A DNA stretch of 64,000 nucleotides from Muricoccus harenae (GTDB taxonomy: Bacteria > Pseudomonadota > Alphaproteobacteria > Acetobacterales > Acetobacteraceae), in the NCBI RefSeq assembly GCF_009848505.1, contig NZ_WWDL01000024.1, forward strand, positions 31,698-95,697, written 5' to 3'. Position 1 is the stretch's first letter, and each line of letters starts with the position of its first letter. The notes beneath the pieces were generated by a model. That model saw only the letters and a program-made list of their open reading frames with translations. It did no database searches and was not told where the DNA came from. Positions 27,095-35,408 of the stretch are shown here, piece by piece. The position numbers and the translations under genes are program-made.

Positions 27095-28687
27095 TTAGCT
27101 CTTGGAGACGCCCCAGAAGAAGGGCAGCGGTCCCTTTTCGATGCCCGACACATTGCTGCGCCAAGCAGTGTAGAAGGAGAAGAAGCCTGTCGGGCAGAAG
27201 ACCACATGGTCCATGGCGGCCTTGTTCAGCTCTGCCATGGCAGCCTTCTCCTGGTCCAGCGTGGTGGCGGCAAACCAGGCGTCCCGCTTGGCCTCCACCT
27301 CGTCGCTCTTCGGCCAGCCGAACCAAGCCCCGTCGCCATTGGCGCGGATCCCCGTATAGGCGGACGGATTGATGCAGTCGGCGCCGGCATGCCAGGAGAA
27401 GAAGATGTTCCAGCCGCCCTGCGCCGGCGGCGTCTTCACCGCGCGGCGGCTCCCCACTGTACCCCAATCGGTCGCGACGTAGTCGATGTTCATGCCGATC
27501 TTCTTCAGCGCCTCGCTCGTCACGTCGCCCTGGGCCTTGGTGATCGGCTGGTCCTGCGCGACCAGCATCACCACCGGCTCGCCCTTGTAGCCGCTCTCCA
27601 TCAGCAGCTTCCTGGCGGCGTCGTAGTTCCGCGGTCCCTTCAGCAGGTCACCGCCCGCCTCCGAGTAGAGCGGAGTGCCAGGGGTGAAGTAGCCTGGCAG
27701 GCGCTTCCACATGTTCTCGTCGTCGCCGGCGATGGCGCGCAGCACGTCCTCCTGGCTGATCGCCATGAGCACGGCGCGGCGGGCGCGCACGTCGTTGAAG
27801 GGCGGATGCAGGTGGTTCATCCGCAGCGTACCGATATTGCCCAGCGGATCGGCGACGTCAGTCTTGATGCTGCGGCTGCGTCGGAGCTGCGGAATGAGGT
27901 CGCTGATCGGGTTCTCCCACCAGTCCACCTCGCCGCTCTGTAACGCGGCGGCGGCGGTGGCGGCATCGGGCATCACCATCCATTCCACGCGATCGATCAT
28001 CGCGCGCTTTCCACCGGCCAGCCAGGAAGCTGGCTCGCTGCGCGGCTGGTACTCCGCGAACTTCGTGAAGACTGCCTTGGCACCCGGCACCCATTCATCC
28101 CGGACGAAGCGGAAGGGGCCCGAGCCGACATATTCGGTGATCTGCTGGAAGGGATCCGTCCTGGCGATGCGCTCCGGCATGACGAAGCTGCAGGGCGAGT
28201 TGTTCTTCGCCAGCGCCAGCAACATCTTCGGATAAGGCGACTTCAGCGACCAGCGGAAGGTGCGGTCATCCACCACCACCAACTCGTTCTGGATGGCGAG
28301 GATCATCTGTCCCATCGGGTCACGCACGGCCCAGCGCTTCAGGCTGGCAACCGCGTCCTTTGCCAGGACCGGCTCCCCGTCATGGAATTTCAGGCCCGGC
28401 CGGAGCTTGAAGGTCCAGACGAGTCTGTCGGAGGAAACCTCCTCGTGCTCCACCATCTGCCGCTGCGGCTGGATCTGGGCGTCCACGCCATAGAGTGTGT
28501 CCCACACCATCGCCGCGGCGTTGCGGACGACGTATTGCGTGCCCCAGATCGGGTCAAAATTGGCCAGGTTGGCCTGGGGCACGAAGCGCAGGGTGCGCGC
28601 CGCGGCCCCCTGCGACAGGGCTGGTGCGGCAATTCCGGCGGCGGCGAGCCCCGAGCCGACCTTCAGGAACGAGCGACGATCCATCAT
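27095..28687 (-). CDS. Peptide-type ABC substrate-binding protein 1 (Tat signal)
   Basis: A 530-residue family 5 solute-binding protein, periplasmic. The Tat signal is DRRSFLKVGSGLAAAGIAA, followed by a cleavage-type AAPALSQG. The core starts LRFVPQANLANFDPIWGTQY. Motifs shared with its three tandem paralogues are FHDGEPV, MPERIARTDPFQQI, GSGPFRF, MNHLHPPFND and the C-terminal FGWP. The two adjacent ATGs (28687, 28684) follow GGGGG. As the copy nearest the permease, it is the most likely cognate receptor. The ligand is unknown: family members bind di/oligopeptides, nickel, glutathione or opines. Confidence 0.92.
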   Translation of the reverse strand: MMDRRSFLKVGSGLAAAGIAAPALSQGAAARTLRFVPQANLANFDPIWGTQYVVRNAAAMVWDTLYGVDAQIQPQRQMVEHEEVSSDRLVWTFKLRPGLKFHDGEPVLAKDAVASLKRWAVRDPMGQMILAIQNELVVVDDRTFRWSLKSPYPKMLLALAKNNSPCSFVMPERIARTDPFQQITEYVGSGPFRFVRDEWVPGAKAVFTKFAEYQPRSEPASWLAGGKRAMIDRVEWMVMPDAATAAAALQSGEVDWWENPISDLIPQLRRSRSIKTDVADPLGNIGTLRMNHLHPPFNDVRARRAVLMAISQEDVLRAIAGDDENMWKRLPGYFTPGTPLYSEAGGDLLKGPRNYDAARKLLMESGYKGEPVVMLVAQDQPITKAQGDVTSEALKKIGMNIDYVATDWGTVGSRRAVKTPPAQGGWNIFFSWHAGADCINPSAYTGIRANGDGAWFGWPKSDEVEAKRDAWFAATTLDQEKAAMAELNKAAMDHVVFCPTGFFSFYTAWRSNVSGIEKGPLPFFWGVSKS

Positions 28688-28804
28688 CAAACCCCCATAC
28701 GGCCGGCCTTCGCCGTGCCCATCCACCCGTAGGGCGCAGACTGCCGCAGAACGAACAGCCGCGCCACCTTATCAGCCCCGGGCCTAGCACGGAGCATGCC
28801 AGCC

Positions 28805-30403
28805 TCAGCTCTTGCCGATGTTCCAGAAGACCGTGGCAGGAGCGCGAAACACGCCCGCAACATTGCGTCGCCACACGCTGGGTTGCCAATAGAAGCCGAG
28901 CGGAATGTAGGGCAGTACCTCCATGGCCCGGGCATTCAGCGCGGCCGCGATGCGCTTGCTCTCGGTCTCGTCCGCCGCCTCCAGCCACTGCGCCCGCAGC
29001 GCCTCAATCCGATCGTCCTGCGGCCAGCCGAACCAGGCGTTCGGCCCGTTGGCGCGCAGGAAAAGATGGATGGTGGGCACGCCGAGGTCGCTGCCGGAGG
29101 AGGTGGTGTGCACCACGCTCCAGCCCCCCTTCTCCACCGGCTCGCGGCTCGCGCGGCGCTGCACAACGGTACCCCAGTCGGCTGAGACCACCTCGACGTT
29201 CAGCCCGATGCGCGTCATCAGATCGGCGGTCACGAGGGACAGCGCGTTGATCTGCGGGTAGTCGCTGGGCGCGATCAGCACCACCTTCTCATTGGCATAG
29301 CCCGATTCACGCAGCGCCGCGCGCGCGCGCTCGATGCTGTGGGTGCGGAGGATCTCGCTCCCCTGGTCGCTCCCCAGGTCGGTGCCGCAGGTGAATACGC
29401 CCTCGCAAACACCCCAGCCCTTCGGGTCATCCCCCGCCACGGCACGCAGGTAATCCCGCTGGTCCACTCCCATGGCCACGGCACGGCGCACGGCGAGGTT
29501 GTTGAAGGGTGGGTGCAGGTGGTTGAAGCGCAGCACGCCATAGGTGCCTTCCAGCAGGCGCTGCTCCACCACCAAGTCCCGCGAGCGGCGCAGCAGCGGC
29601 AGCAGATCGTGCAGCGGGTATTCCCAGTAGTCCTGCTCGCCATTCACCATGGCGGAGGAAGCGGTGGCAGGGTCGCTGATCACCGTCCACTCCACGCGGT
29701 CCAGCCGCGGGACACGCCCGCCGGCGAGCCCGTTCGGCTCCTCCTGCCGCGGCCGGTAGCCGTCGAACTTCTGCCAGACGGCGCGCTGGCCGGGGTTCCA
29801 CTCATTCGCCACGAATCGGAAGGGGCCGGAACCCGTCGCGTCGCGCACCTGCTGGAAAGGATCGGTCTTGGCGATCCGCTCGGGCATGACGAAGCACGGA
29901 TTCTGGCTCTTCCCGATGGCTAGGGCGAGGAAGGGAAAGGGTCGCTTCAGCCGAAAGCGGAAGCGCCGGTCGTCCAGCGCCGAAAGTTCGTCCACCTGCG
30001 CAGCCAGTGCCTGGCCGAAGACGTCACGCACCATCCAGCGCCTGAGGCTCGCCACGCAGTCGGCGGAGCGTACCTGCTCGTTATCATGGAAGCGCAGGTT
30101 GGGGCGCAGGGTGAAGGTCCACTCCCTCCCGTCACTTCCGATCTCCCAACCCTCCGCCATCTGCGGGCGCGGGGTGTTGGTGGAATCCACGGCGCAGATC
30201 TGGTCATAGACGAGATAGGCGTGATTGCGCGTGACCACGGCGGTGGTCCAGACCGGATCCAGACTGGTCAGGTTGGCCTGGGGAATGACGCGCAGCGTGC
30301 GTGCCTCGGTGCCCTGCGCGATGGCCGGGGCATGCACGGCGGAGAGACCTGGGGCGGCAGCCGCCGCAACCAGTCCCTTGAAGGTGTCGCGGCGGCGGAT
30401 CAT
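28805..30403 (-). CDS. Peptide-type ABC substrate-binding protein 2
   Basis: A 532-residue paralogue of binding protein 1. The N-terminus MIRRRDTFKGLVAAAAAPGL is a Tat-like signal, with a less typical residue after RRR. The core begins LRVIPQANLTSLDPVWTTA. Distinctive positions are the basic-rich FAPSDYP-like region (VLIAPSDYPQINALSLV) and the NDEQVRSAD-type loop (FHDNEQV instead of FHDGxPV), so its ligand may differ. 117 bases separate its stop side from the start of copy 1, enough for a promoter or processing site; only 11 bases separate it from copy 3. Confidence 0.91.
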   Translation of the reverse strand: MIRRRDTFKGLVAAAAAPGLSAVHAPAIAQGTEARTLRVIPQANLTSLDPVWTTAVVTRNHAYLVYDQICAVDSTNTPRPQMAEGWEIGSDGREWTFTLRPNLRFHDNEQVRSADCVASLRRWMVRDVFGQALAAQVDELSALDDRRFRFRLKRPFPFLALAIGKSQNPCFVMPERIAKTDPFQQVRDATGSGPFRFVANEWNPGQRAVWQKFDGYRPRQEEPNGLAGGRVPRLDRVEWTVISDPATASSAMVNGEQDYWEYPLHDLLPLLRRSRDLVVEQRLLEGTYGVLRFNHLHPPFNNLAVRRAVAMGVDQRDYLRAVAGDDPKGWGVCEGVFTCGTDLGSDQGSEILRTHSIERARAALRESGYANEKVVLIAPSDYPQINALSLVTADLMTRIGLNVEVVSADWGTVVQRRASREPVEKGGWSVVHTTSSGSDLGVPTIHLFLRANGPNAWFGWPQDDRIEALRAQWLEAADETESKRIAAALNARAMEVLPYIPLGFYWQPSVWRRNVAGVFRAPATVFWNIGKS

Positions 30404-30414
30404 CAGGATCTTCC

Positions 30415-32001
30415 TCAGCTACGCTTGATGTTCCAGAAGATGGCGAAGCCCGGCACACGGTCCTTCAGGTCGCGCTTGATGCTGGTGAGCGACTTGTAGG
30501 CACCCACCGGGACATAGGGCAGCTCGTCCATGGCCACGCGCTGCATCTGCTGCGCGATGCGCTTCTGCTCATCGAGGTTCGGCGCAACGAACCACTCGTC
30601 GCGAAGCGTCTCCAGCTGCGGGATGTCGGGCCAGCCTGGCCAGGCGCTCGTGCCATTGCCACGCAGCGGGAAATGCGCTGAGGGATCGACGAAGTCGAAG
30701 GAGGAGAAGGAGGTGAGAATCATGCTCCACCCGCCCTTGTCGACCGGCTCGCGGCTCGTGCGGCGCTGCACCGTGGTGCCCCAGTCAGTCAGCACGATAT
30801 CCGCGTTGAACCCCAGCCGCCGTACGAGATCGGCAGCCACCTGCGTCATGGCCGAAGGCGCGAGAATGTCGGTTGGGCCGACAAGGCGCATCGGCTGGTT
30901 GGTATAGCCGGCCTCCTTCATCAGCGCCTTGGCGCGGTCCAGGCTGCGCGGCCCCTTCAGCGGCTCCATTCCCACATCGCTCGCCAGCGGCGTGCCGGGA
31001 GTGAAGACGCCGGCCGGCTCCCACAGTCCCGGTTCCGTGCCGACGATGGCCTGCATGAAGTCGGCCTGGTCGATGGCTGGCAGGAGCGCCTGGCGCATCT
31101 TCTTGTTGTTGAAGGGCGCATGCAGGTGGTTGAAGCGGAGGATGCCAATGAGCGGCAGCGGGTCGATCGGCTCGATGGACAGTGCGCGGCTGCGGCGGAG
31201 TAGCTGCTGGATCTCCGGCGGCGGCTGCTCGAACCAGTCGATCTCACCGGCCTGCAGCGCGGCGGCCGAGGTGGAGGCATCGGTGATGATCTGCCACTCG
31301 ACACGGTCGAAGAACACGTTCTTCGGGCCGGCCGTCAGGCTCGGCGTGCCCACGGGGGTGGGGCTGTAATCCGGGTTGCGCTCATAGACGACGAGGCTGC
31401 CCGAGTTGAACTCATCCGCCTTGAAGCGGAACGGGCCGCTGCCAACCGTCTCGCGGATCTGCTGAAAGGCGTCGGTCGCGGCGATGCGCTCCGGCATGAT
31501 GAAGGCCGGGCTGTTACTCACCTGGGCGAGCGCCGAGAACAGGAAGGGGAAGGGCCGGTTCAGCCGGAACTGCAGGCGCCGGTCGTCCAGCGCCAAGAGG
31601 TCGTCCACGAATTCCGCAAGCTTCTGGCCCGAAGGCGAGCGCCGCATCCAGCGCTTGAGGCTCTGCGCGGCATCGGCGGCACGCACCGGCGTGCCGTCAT
31701 GGAACTTCGGCCCCTGGCGCAAGGTGATGATGACGCGCTTGCCGTCATCCTCCACCACATGGCCTTCTGCGAGCTGCGGCTGTGGCCGGAAGCTCTGATC
31801 CATGCCGTAGAGGTTGTCATAGACCATATACCCGTGATTGCGGGTGATGTTTGCAGTGGTCCAGATCGGGTCCAGGCTCGTCAAGTTCGCCTGCGGCACC
31901 ATCTTCATCACGCGCTGACCGGCAGGCTGGGCCAGCGACGGCATGGAGGGCGAGAACGCGGCGGCGCCCGCGGCCCCTAGAAGGTGGCGGCGTCGAATCA
32001 T
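30415..32001 (-). CDS. Peptide-type ABC substrate-binding protein 3
   Basis: A 528-residue paralogue. The start is set at MIRRRHLLGAAGAAAFS (Tat-type RRRHLL); an ORF extension of five residues upstream is ignored. The core begins MVPQANLTSLDPIWTTANIT. It keeps FHDGTPV, FNHLHAPFNN, TDWGTTVQRRTSREPVDKGG and ends FWNIKRS. It differs from the others by WPGWP in place of FGWP and by DIDWFEQPPPE at the ligand-facing loop, so the pocket has diverged. Confidence 0.91.
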   Translation of the reverse strand: MIRRRHLLGAAGAAAFSPSMPSLAQPAGQRVMKMVPQANLTSLDPIWTTANITRNHGYMVYDNLYGMDQSFRPQPQLAEGHVVEDDGKRVIITLRQGPKFHDGTPVRAADAAQSLKRWMRRSPSGQKLAEFVDDLLALDDRRLQFRLNRPFPFLFSALAQVSNSPAFIMPERIAATDAFQQIRETVGSGPFRFKADEFNSGSLVVYERNPDYSPTPVGTPSLTAGPKNVFFDRVEWQIITDASTSAAALQAGEIDWFEQPPPEIQQLLRRSRALSIEPIDPLPLIGILRFNHLHAPFNNKKMRQALLPAIDQADFMQAIVGTEPGLWEPAGVFTPGTPLASDVGMEPLKGPRSLDRAKALMKEAGYTNQPMRLVGPTDILAPSAMTQVAADLVRRLGFNADIVLTDWGTTVQRRTSREPVDKGGWSMILTSFSSFDFVDPSAHFPLRGNGTSAWPGWPDIPQLETLRDEWFVAPNLDEQKRIAQQMQRVAMDELPYVPVGAYKSLTSIKRDLKDRVPGFAIFWNIKRS

Positions 32002-32101
32002 TGATCCTGCTCCCAATCGTCACGCCCATGTGAGCAGGCACTGGGGCACCGAGGCAAGCCCGGTTACACCCCCTGCCCGCCCCTCGTCTGATCTGGCCGG
32101 G

Positions 32102-33712
32102 TCAGGCCTTCTGAACGTTCCAGAACATCGGAAAGCCCTTCGGCACGCCCGAAATGCCGCGGCGATAGGCAGTGGCCTGGAAATACTGGCCCAGCGGCAG
32201 GTAAGGCACCTCCTGGAAGGCGACCTGCTGGATCTCCTGCGCAACCTTGCGCTGCGCCTCCAGGTCCGGTGCGTCGAGCCAGGCGTTCCGCAGCTCCTCG
32301 AGCTTCGGCATGGTCGGCCAGCCGAACCATGCGGCCTGGCCGTTGCCGCGCAGGCTCTGGCTGACGCCTGGGTTGATCATGTCCAACCCGGCCCAGAAGG
32401 TGAAGAACATGCTCCACCCGCCCTTATCCGGCGCCTCCTTGCTCGCGCGGCGCTGCACCACGCTGCCCCAGTCGGTCGAGACGAACTCCACATTCATCCC
32501 GCACTTCGTCAGCATGTCATTGCCGACCTGCGCCAGCGCGTTCAGCGACGGGAAGTCCGAGGCGGCCATCACCACCACCTTCTCGCCCTTGTAGCCTGCC
32601 GCCGCCAGGTCGCGCTTCACCTTCTCGAAGTCGCGCGGGCTAGTCAGCGCCTCCATGCCGACCTCACTCGCCAGCGGCGTGCCCGGCGGGAAGAAGCCGT
32701 TGCCGTCCTTCCAAAGCGAGCGGTCCGTGCCGATCACGGCCGTCATGTAGTCGCCCTGCACCACGCCGCCGAGCAGTGCGCGGCGGATCGCCGGGTTGTT
32801 GAAGGGCGGGTGCAGATGGTTGAAGCGCGCAATCGCGCAGAGCCCGGTAGGATCCGGGATCTCCATGACGATGTTGCGGTTACGGCGGAGCGTCGGCTGC
32901 AGGTCGGCGGTGGGCTGCTCCCACCAATCCATCTCGCCATTGCTCAGCGCGTTCGAGGCCGTCGCCGCATCAGGGATGACGTGCCATTCGATTCGGTCCA
33001 GGTGCACGCGCTTCGGCCCGGCCGTCCAGCTCACCGTTCCGTCGGCACGCGGAACGTAATCGGCAAACTTCTCGTAGACGATGCGGGAGCCGGCCACGCG
33101 CTCATCGGCCTTCCAGCGGAAGGGACCACTGCCGATGATCTCGCGGATCGGCTGCGCCGGATCGGTCTTCGCGACGCGCTCGGGCATGATGAAGCAAACC
33201 GGCGTGCTGGGCTTCCCGAGCGCCGAGAAAAGCATCGGGAAAGGCTGCTTCAACCGGAACAGGATCGTGCGGTCATCCGGGGCCTCCAGCGCGTCGGTTC
33301 GCGCCATCAGCACCTGGCCGAGCGCATCGCGCGCCGCCCAGCGGCGGATCGAGGCGACCGCATCCTTCGCCCGTACCGGCTCGCCGTCATGGAACTTCAG
33401 CCCTTCGCGCAGGCGGATGGTGACGCGCTTGCCGTCCTCCTCCACCGAATGGCCCTCGACCATCTGTGGCTGCGGGTTGAAGTCCTCGTCAAAGCCGTAG
33501 AGCGTGTCCCACACTGCATAGCCGTGGTGGCGAGTGACATAGGCGGTGGTGATGATCGGGTCGGTCACCGCCAGGTCGGCCTGGGGGATGAACTTCAGCA
33601 CGCGCGAACCCGCTGCCTGGGCCAGGGCGGGGCGCGACAGGCCAAGCGGCGCGGCATTGGCCAGGGCCAGGCCGGCGCCACCGGCCAGGAAGCGACGACG
33701 ATCCGTGGACAT
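32102..33712 (-). CDS. Peptide-type ABC substrate-binding protein 4
   Basis: A 536-residue paralogue, first gene of the whole transporter unit. The Tat signal is clear: STDRRRFLAGGAGLALANA, with a cleavage-type PALAQAAG. The core begins LKFIPQADLAVTDPIITTAY. It keeps FHDGEPV, MPERVAKTDPAQPI, FNHLHPPFNN, TDWGSVVQRRASKEAPDKGG and FGWP. The ATG at 33712 (MSTDRRR) is chosen over an unconserved 25-residue extension. The 128-base gap upstream, shared with the divergent GtrA gene, should carry the main operon promoter. Confidence 0.92.
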   Translation of the reverse strand: MSTDRRRFLAGGAGLALANAAPLGLSRPALAQAAGSRVLKFIPQADLAVTDPIITTAYVTRHHGYAVWDTLYGFDEDFNPQPQMVEGHSVEEDGKRVTIRLREGLKFHDGEPVRAKDAVASIRRWAARDALGQVLMARTDALEAPDDRTILFRLKQPFPMLFSALGKPSTPVCFIMPERVAKTDPAQPIREIIGSGPFRWKADERVAGSRIVYEKFADYVPRADGTVSWTAGPKRVHLDRIEWHVIPDAATASNALSNGEMDWWEQPTADLQPTLRRNRNIVMEIPDPTGLCAIARFNHLHPPFNNPAIRRALLGGVVQGDYMTAVIGTDRSLWKDGNGFFPPGTPLASEVGMEALTSPRDFEKVKRDLAAAGYKGEKVVVMAASDFPSLNALAQVGNDMLTKCGMNVEFVSTDWGSVVQRRASKEAPDKGGWSMFFTFWAGLDMINPGVSQSLRGNGQAAWFGWPTMPKLEELRNAWLDAPDLEAQRKVAQEIQQVAFQEVPYLPLGQYFQATAYRRGISGVPKGFPMFWNVQKA

Positions 33713-33840
33713 GCGCTCTTTCGTTCCTTGCGGGGATGCGGTGCGGGAGATGCGGCGAAGGCAAGCGCAGCCGCGCATCCGGCGCAAGCCCCCATGCGCG
33801 CCCCTTCACGGGCCGGCGCCCCAAGGCTAGAGGGATCCCG

Positions 33841-34290
33841 ATGCAGGCCCGCGCCGCCCTTGACCGGATACTGCCTCCCCGGCGGCGGGCGCTGGTCGCA
33901 GAGTTCCTCCGCTTCGGGGTGGTCGGTTCGGCCGGGTTCGTGGTGGACACCGCGGTGCTCTATTCCGCCCTCGCAGCCGGCGCCGAGCTCTATGGCGGCC
34001 GCATCCTCTCCTATGTCGCCGCGGCCACTGCGACCTGGGCGCTGAACCGCGCCTGGACCTTCCGCGAGGCGCGAAACCGGCCCGGCGGGGCCGCGCTCGG
34101 CCGGCAATGGGCGCTGTTCCTGGCGGTCAACCTCGTGGGCTTCCTCGTGAATTACGGCACTTATGCCCTGATGGTCGGGAACTTGCCGGTTGCCGCGACC
34201 CATCCGGTCCTGGCCGTCGCCGCCGGGGCGCTGGCAGGCATGGGCGGCAACTTCCTGCTCTCCCGCCGCTACGTGTTCCGCTCGCCATGA
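33841..34290 (+). CDS. GtrA family membrane protein
   Basis: A 149-residue small membrane protein with four predicted helices: FLRFGVVGSAGFVVDTAVLY, ILSYVAAATATWALNRAW, WALFLAVNLVGFLVNYGTYA, and AVAAGALAGMGGNFLLSRRY. GtrA proteins are proposed flippases for polyprenyl-phosphate-linked sugars, with the C-terminal NFLLSRRYVF motif. ATG start after an AGAGGGA-like site. Its TGA overlaps the start of the glycosyltransferase gene (ATGA), so they function as a pair. Confidence 0.9.
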   Translation: MQARAALDRILPPRRRALVAEFLRFGVVGSAGFVVDTAVLYSALAAGAELYGGRILSYVAAATATWALNRAWTFREARNRPGGAALGRQWALFLAVNLVGFLVNYGTYALMVGNLPVAATHPVLAVAAGALAGMGGNFLLSRRYVFRSP

Positions 34291-35249
34291 GCGGTCCTCG
34301 CATTGCCGTCCTGATCCCCTGCCATGACGAGGAGGCGGCGATCGGCGGGGTGGTGGCCGGCTTCCGGGCCGCCCTGCCGGAGGCCGAGATCTATGTCTAT
34401 GACAACAACTCCACCGACCGCACACGGGAGGTCGCGGCGGCAGCCGGCGCTACGGTCCGGACGGAGCGCCTGCAGGGCAAGGGCAATGTCGTCCGCCGCA
34501 TGTTCGCGGATGTGGAGGCCGAGACCTATCTGCTGGTGGACGGTGACGGCACTTACGACCCCTCCGCCGCCCCAGCCATGGTTGCCCTTCTTCAGCAGGA
34601 CCAACTGGACATGGTCACCGGCATCCGGATCAGCGATGCGGAGGGCGCTTACCGGCCCGGCCATCGCTTCGGGAACCTGATCCTCACAGGGGTGGTGCGG
34701 GGCATCTTCGGCAACCGGGCCACCGACATGCTTTCGGGCTACCGCTGCTTCTCCCGCCGCTTCGTGAAGTCCTTTCCGGCCCTGGCCGGCGGCTTCGAGA
34801 CCGAGACGGAATTCACCGTCCATGCCCTCGAGCTCCGCCTACCCATCGCCGAGCTGCCCGCAGCCTACGGAGAGCGGCTGGCCGGTTCCGCCTCCAAGCT
34901 CCGCACCTACCGGGACGGGTTCCGTATCCTGCGGATGATCATCGCCCTGGTGCAGCGGGAGAAGCCCCTTCTCTTCTTCGGGGTGGGCTGCATGGGATTG
35001 GGTCTGGCCTCACTCATCCTCTTCGCCCCGGTGCTGGAGACCTTCCTGCGCACCGGCCTGGTCCCGCGCCTGCCCACCTTCGTGGCCTCTGTGACCTTGA
35101 TGATGCTGGCCTTCCTCTCCCTCGCCTGCGGGCTGGTGCTGGACACGGTCACCAGGGGGCGAATCGAGGCGAAGCGCATCGCCTATCTGGCTCTTCCAGC
35201 TCCCAACGGAGCTTCCAGGACGAAAAGCATCAGCGAGGAACGTTCCTGA
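34287..35249 (+). CDS. Glycosyltransferase family 2 (polyprenyl-phosphate sugar transferase type)
   Basis: A 320-residue GT-A enzyme. The family opening is IAVLIPCHDEEAAIGGVVAG, then VYDNNSTDRTREVA, and the nucleotide-sugar/metal motif DGDGTYDPSAAP (DxD). It has the DPMS-type catalytic core and two C-terminal membrane helices (FFGVGCMGLGLASLILFAPV and VASVTLMMLAFLSLACGLVL), as in GtrB/dolichyl-phosphate mannose synthases. With GtrA it probably charges and flips a lipid-linked sugar for modifying cell-surface glycan; the sugar is unknown. Confidence 0.9.
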   Translation: MSGPRIAVLIPCHDEEAAIGGVVAGFRAALPEAEIYVYDNNSTDRTREVAAAAGATVRTERLQGKGNVVRRMFADVEAETYLLVDGDGTYDPSAAPAMVALLQQDQLDMVTGIRISDAEGAYRPGHRFGNLILTGVVRGIFGNRATDMLSGYRCFSRRFVKSFPALAGGFETETEFTVHALELRLPIAELPAAYGERLAGSASKLRTYRDGFRILRMIIALVQREKPLLFFGVGCMGLGLASLILFAPVLETFLRTGLVPRLPTFVASVTLMMLAFLSLACGLVLDTVTRGRIEAKRIAYLALPAPNGASRTKSISEERS

Positions 35250-35305
35250 TGGCGGCGGTTTGCATGGCTGGTCCGCCCAAGTATAGAAGGCTTCGACAAA
35301 CTTAA

Positions 35306-35350
35306 TTGACCATAGATGCGCGGGGCGGTGGTATAGCGTCACCGTTGACA
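35306..35350 (+). promoter_or_regulatory. Promoter-like elements upstream of the type I secretion genes
   Basis: The 159-base gap before the secretion ABC gene is AT-richer than its surroundings and contains TTGACC (35306-35311), TATAGC (35332-35337, 20-base spacing, longer than ideal) and a perfect -35 hexamer TTGACA (35345-35350) whose -10 partner is poor. At least one housekeeping-type promoter here is plausible. No terminator for the glycosyltransferase gene was recognised. Confidence 0.35.
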
Positions 35351-35408
35351 GCGCTCGGTTACACGCCACGACTTGGCGGGCCCGGGGCTCCACGGAGAGC
35401 ATGAACGT

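Noticed and set aside
31943..34045. 700-codon + strand frame opposite binding protein 4 and overlapping the GtrA gene
   Set aside because: Antisense of a clear Tat-exported binding protein; no motif and it conflicts with GtrA, which has a ribosome binding site and a full family match.
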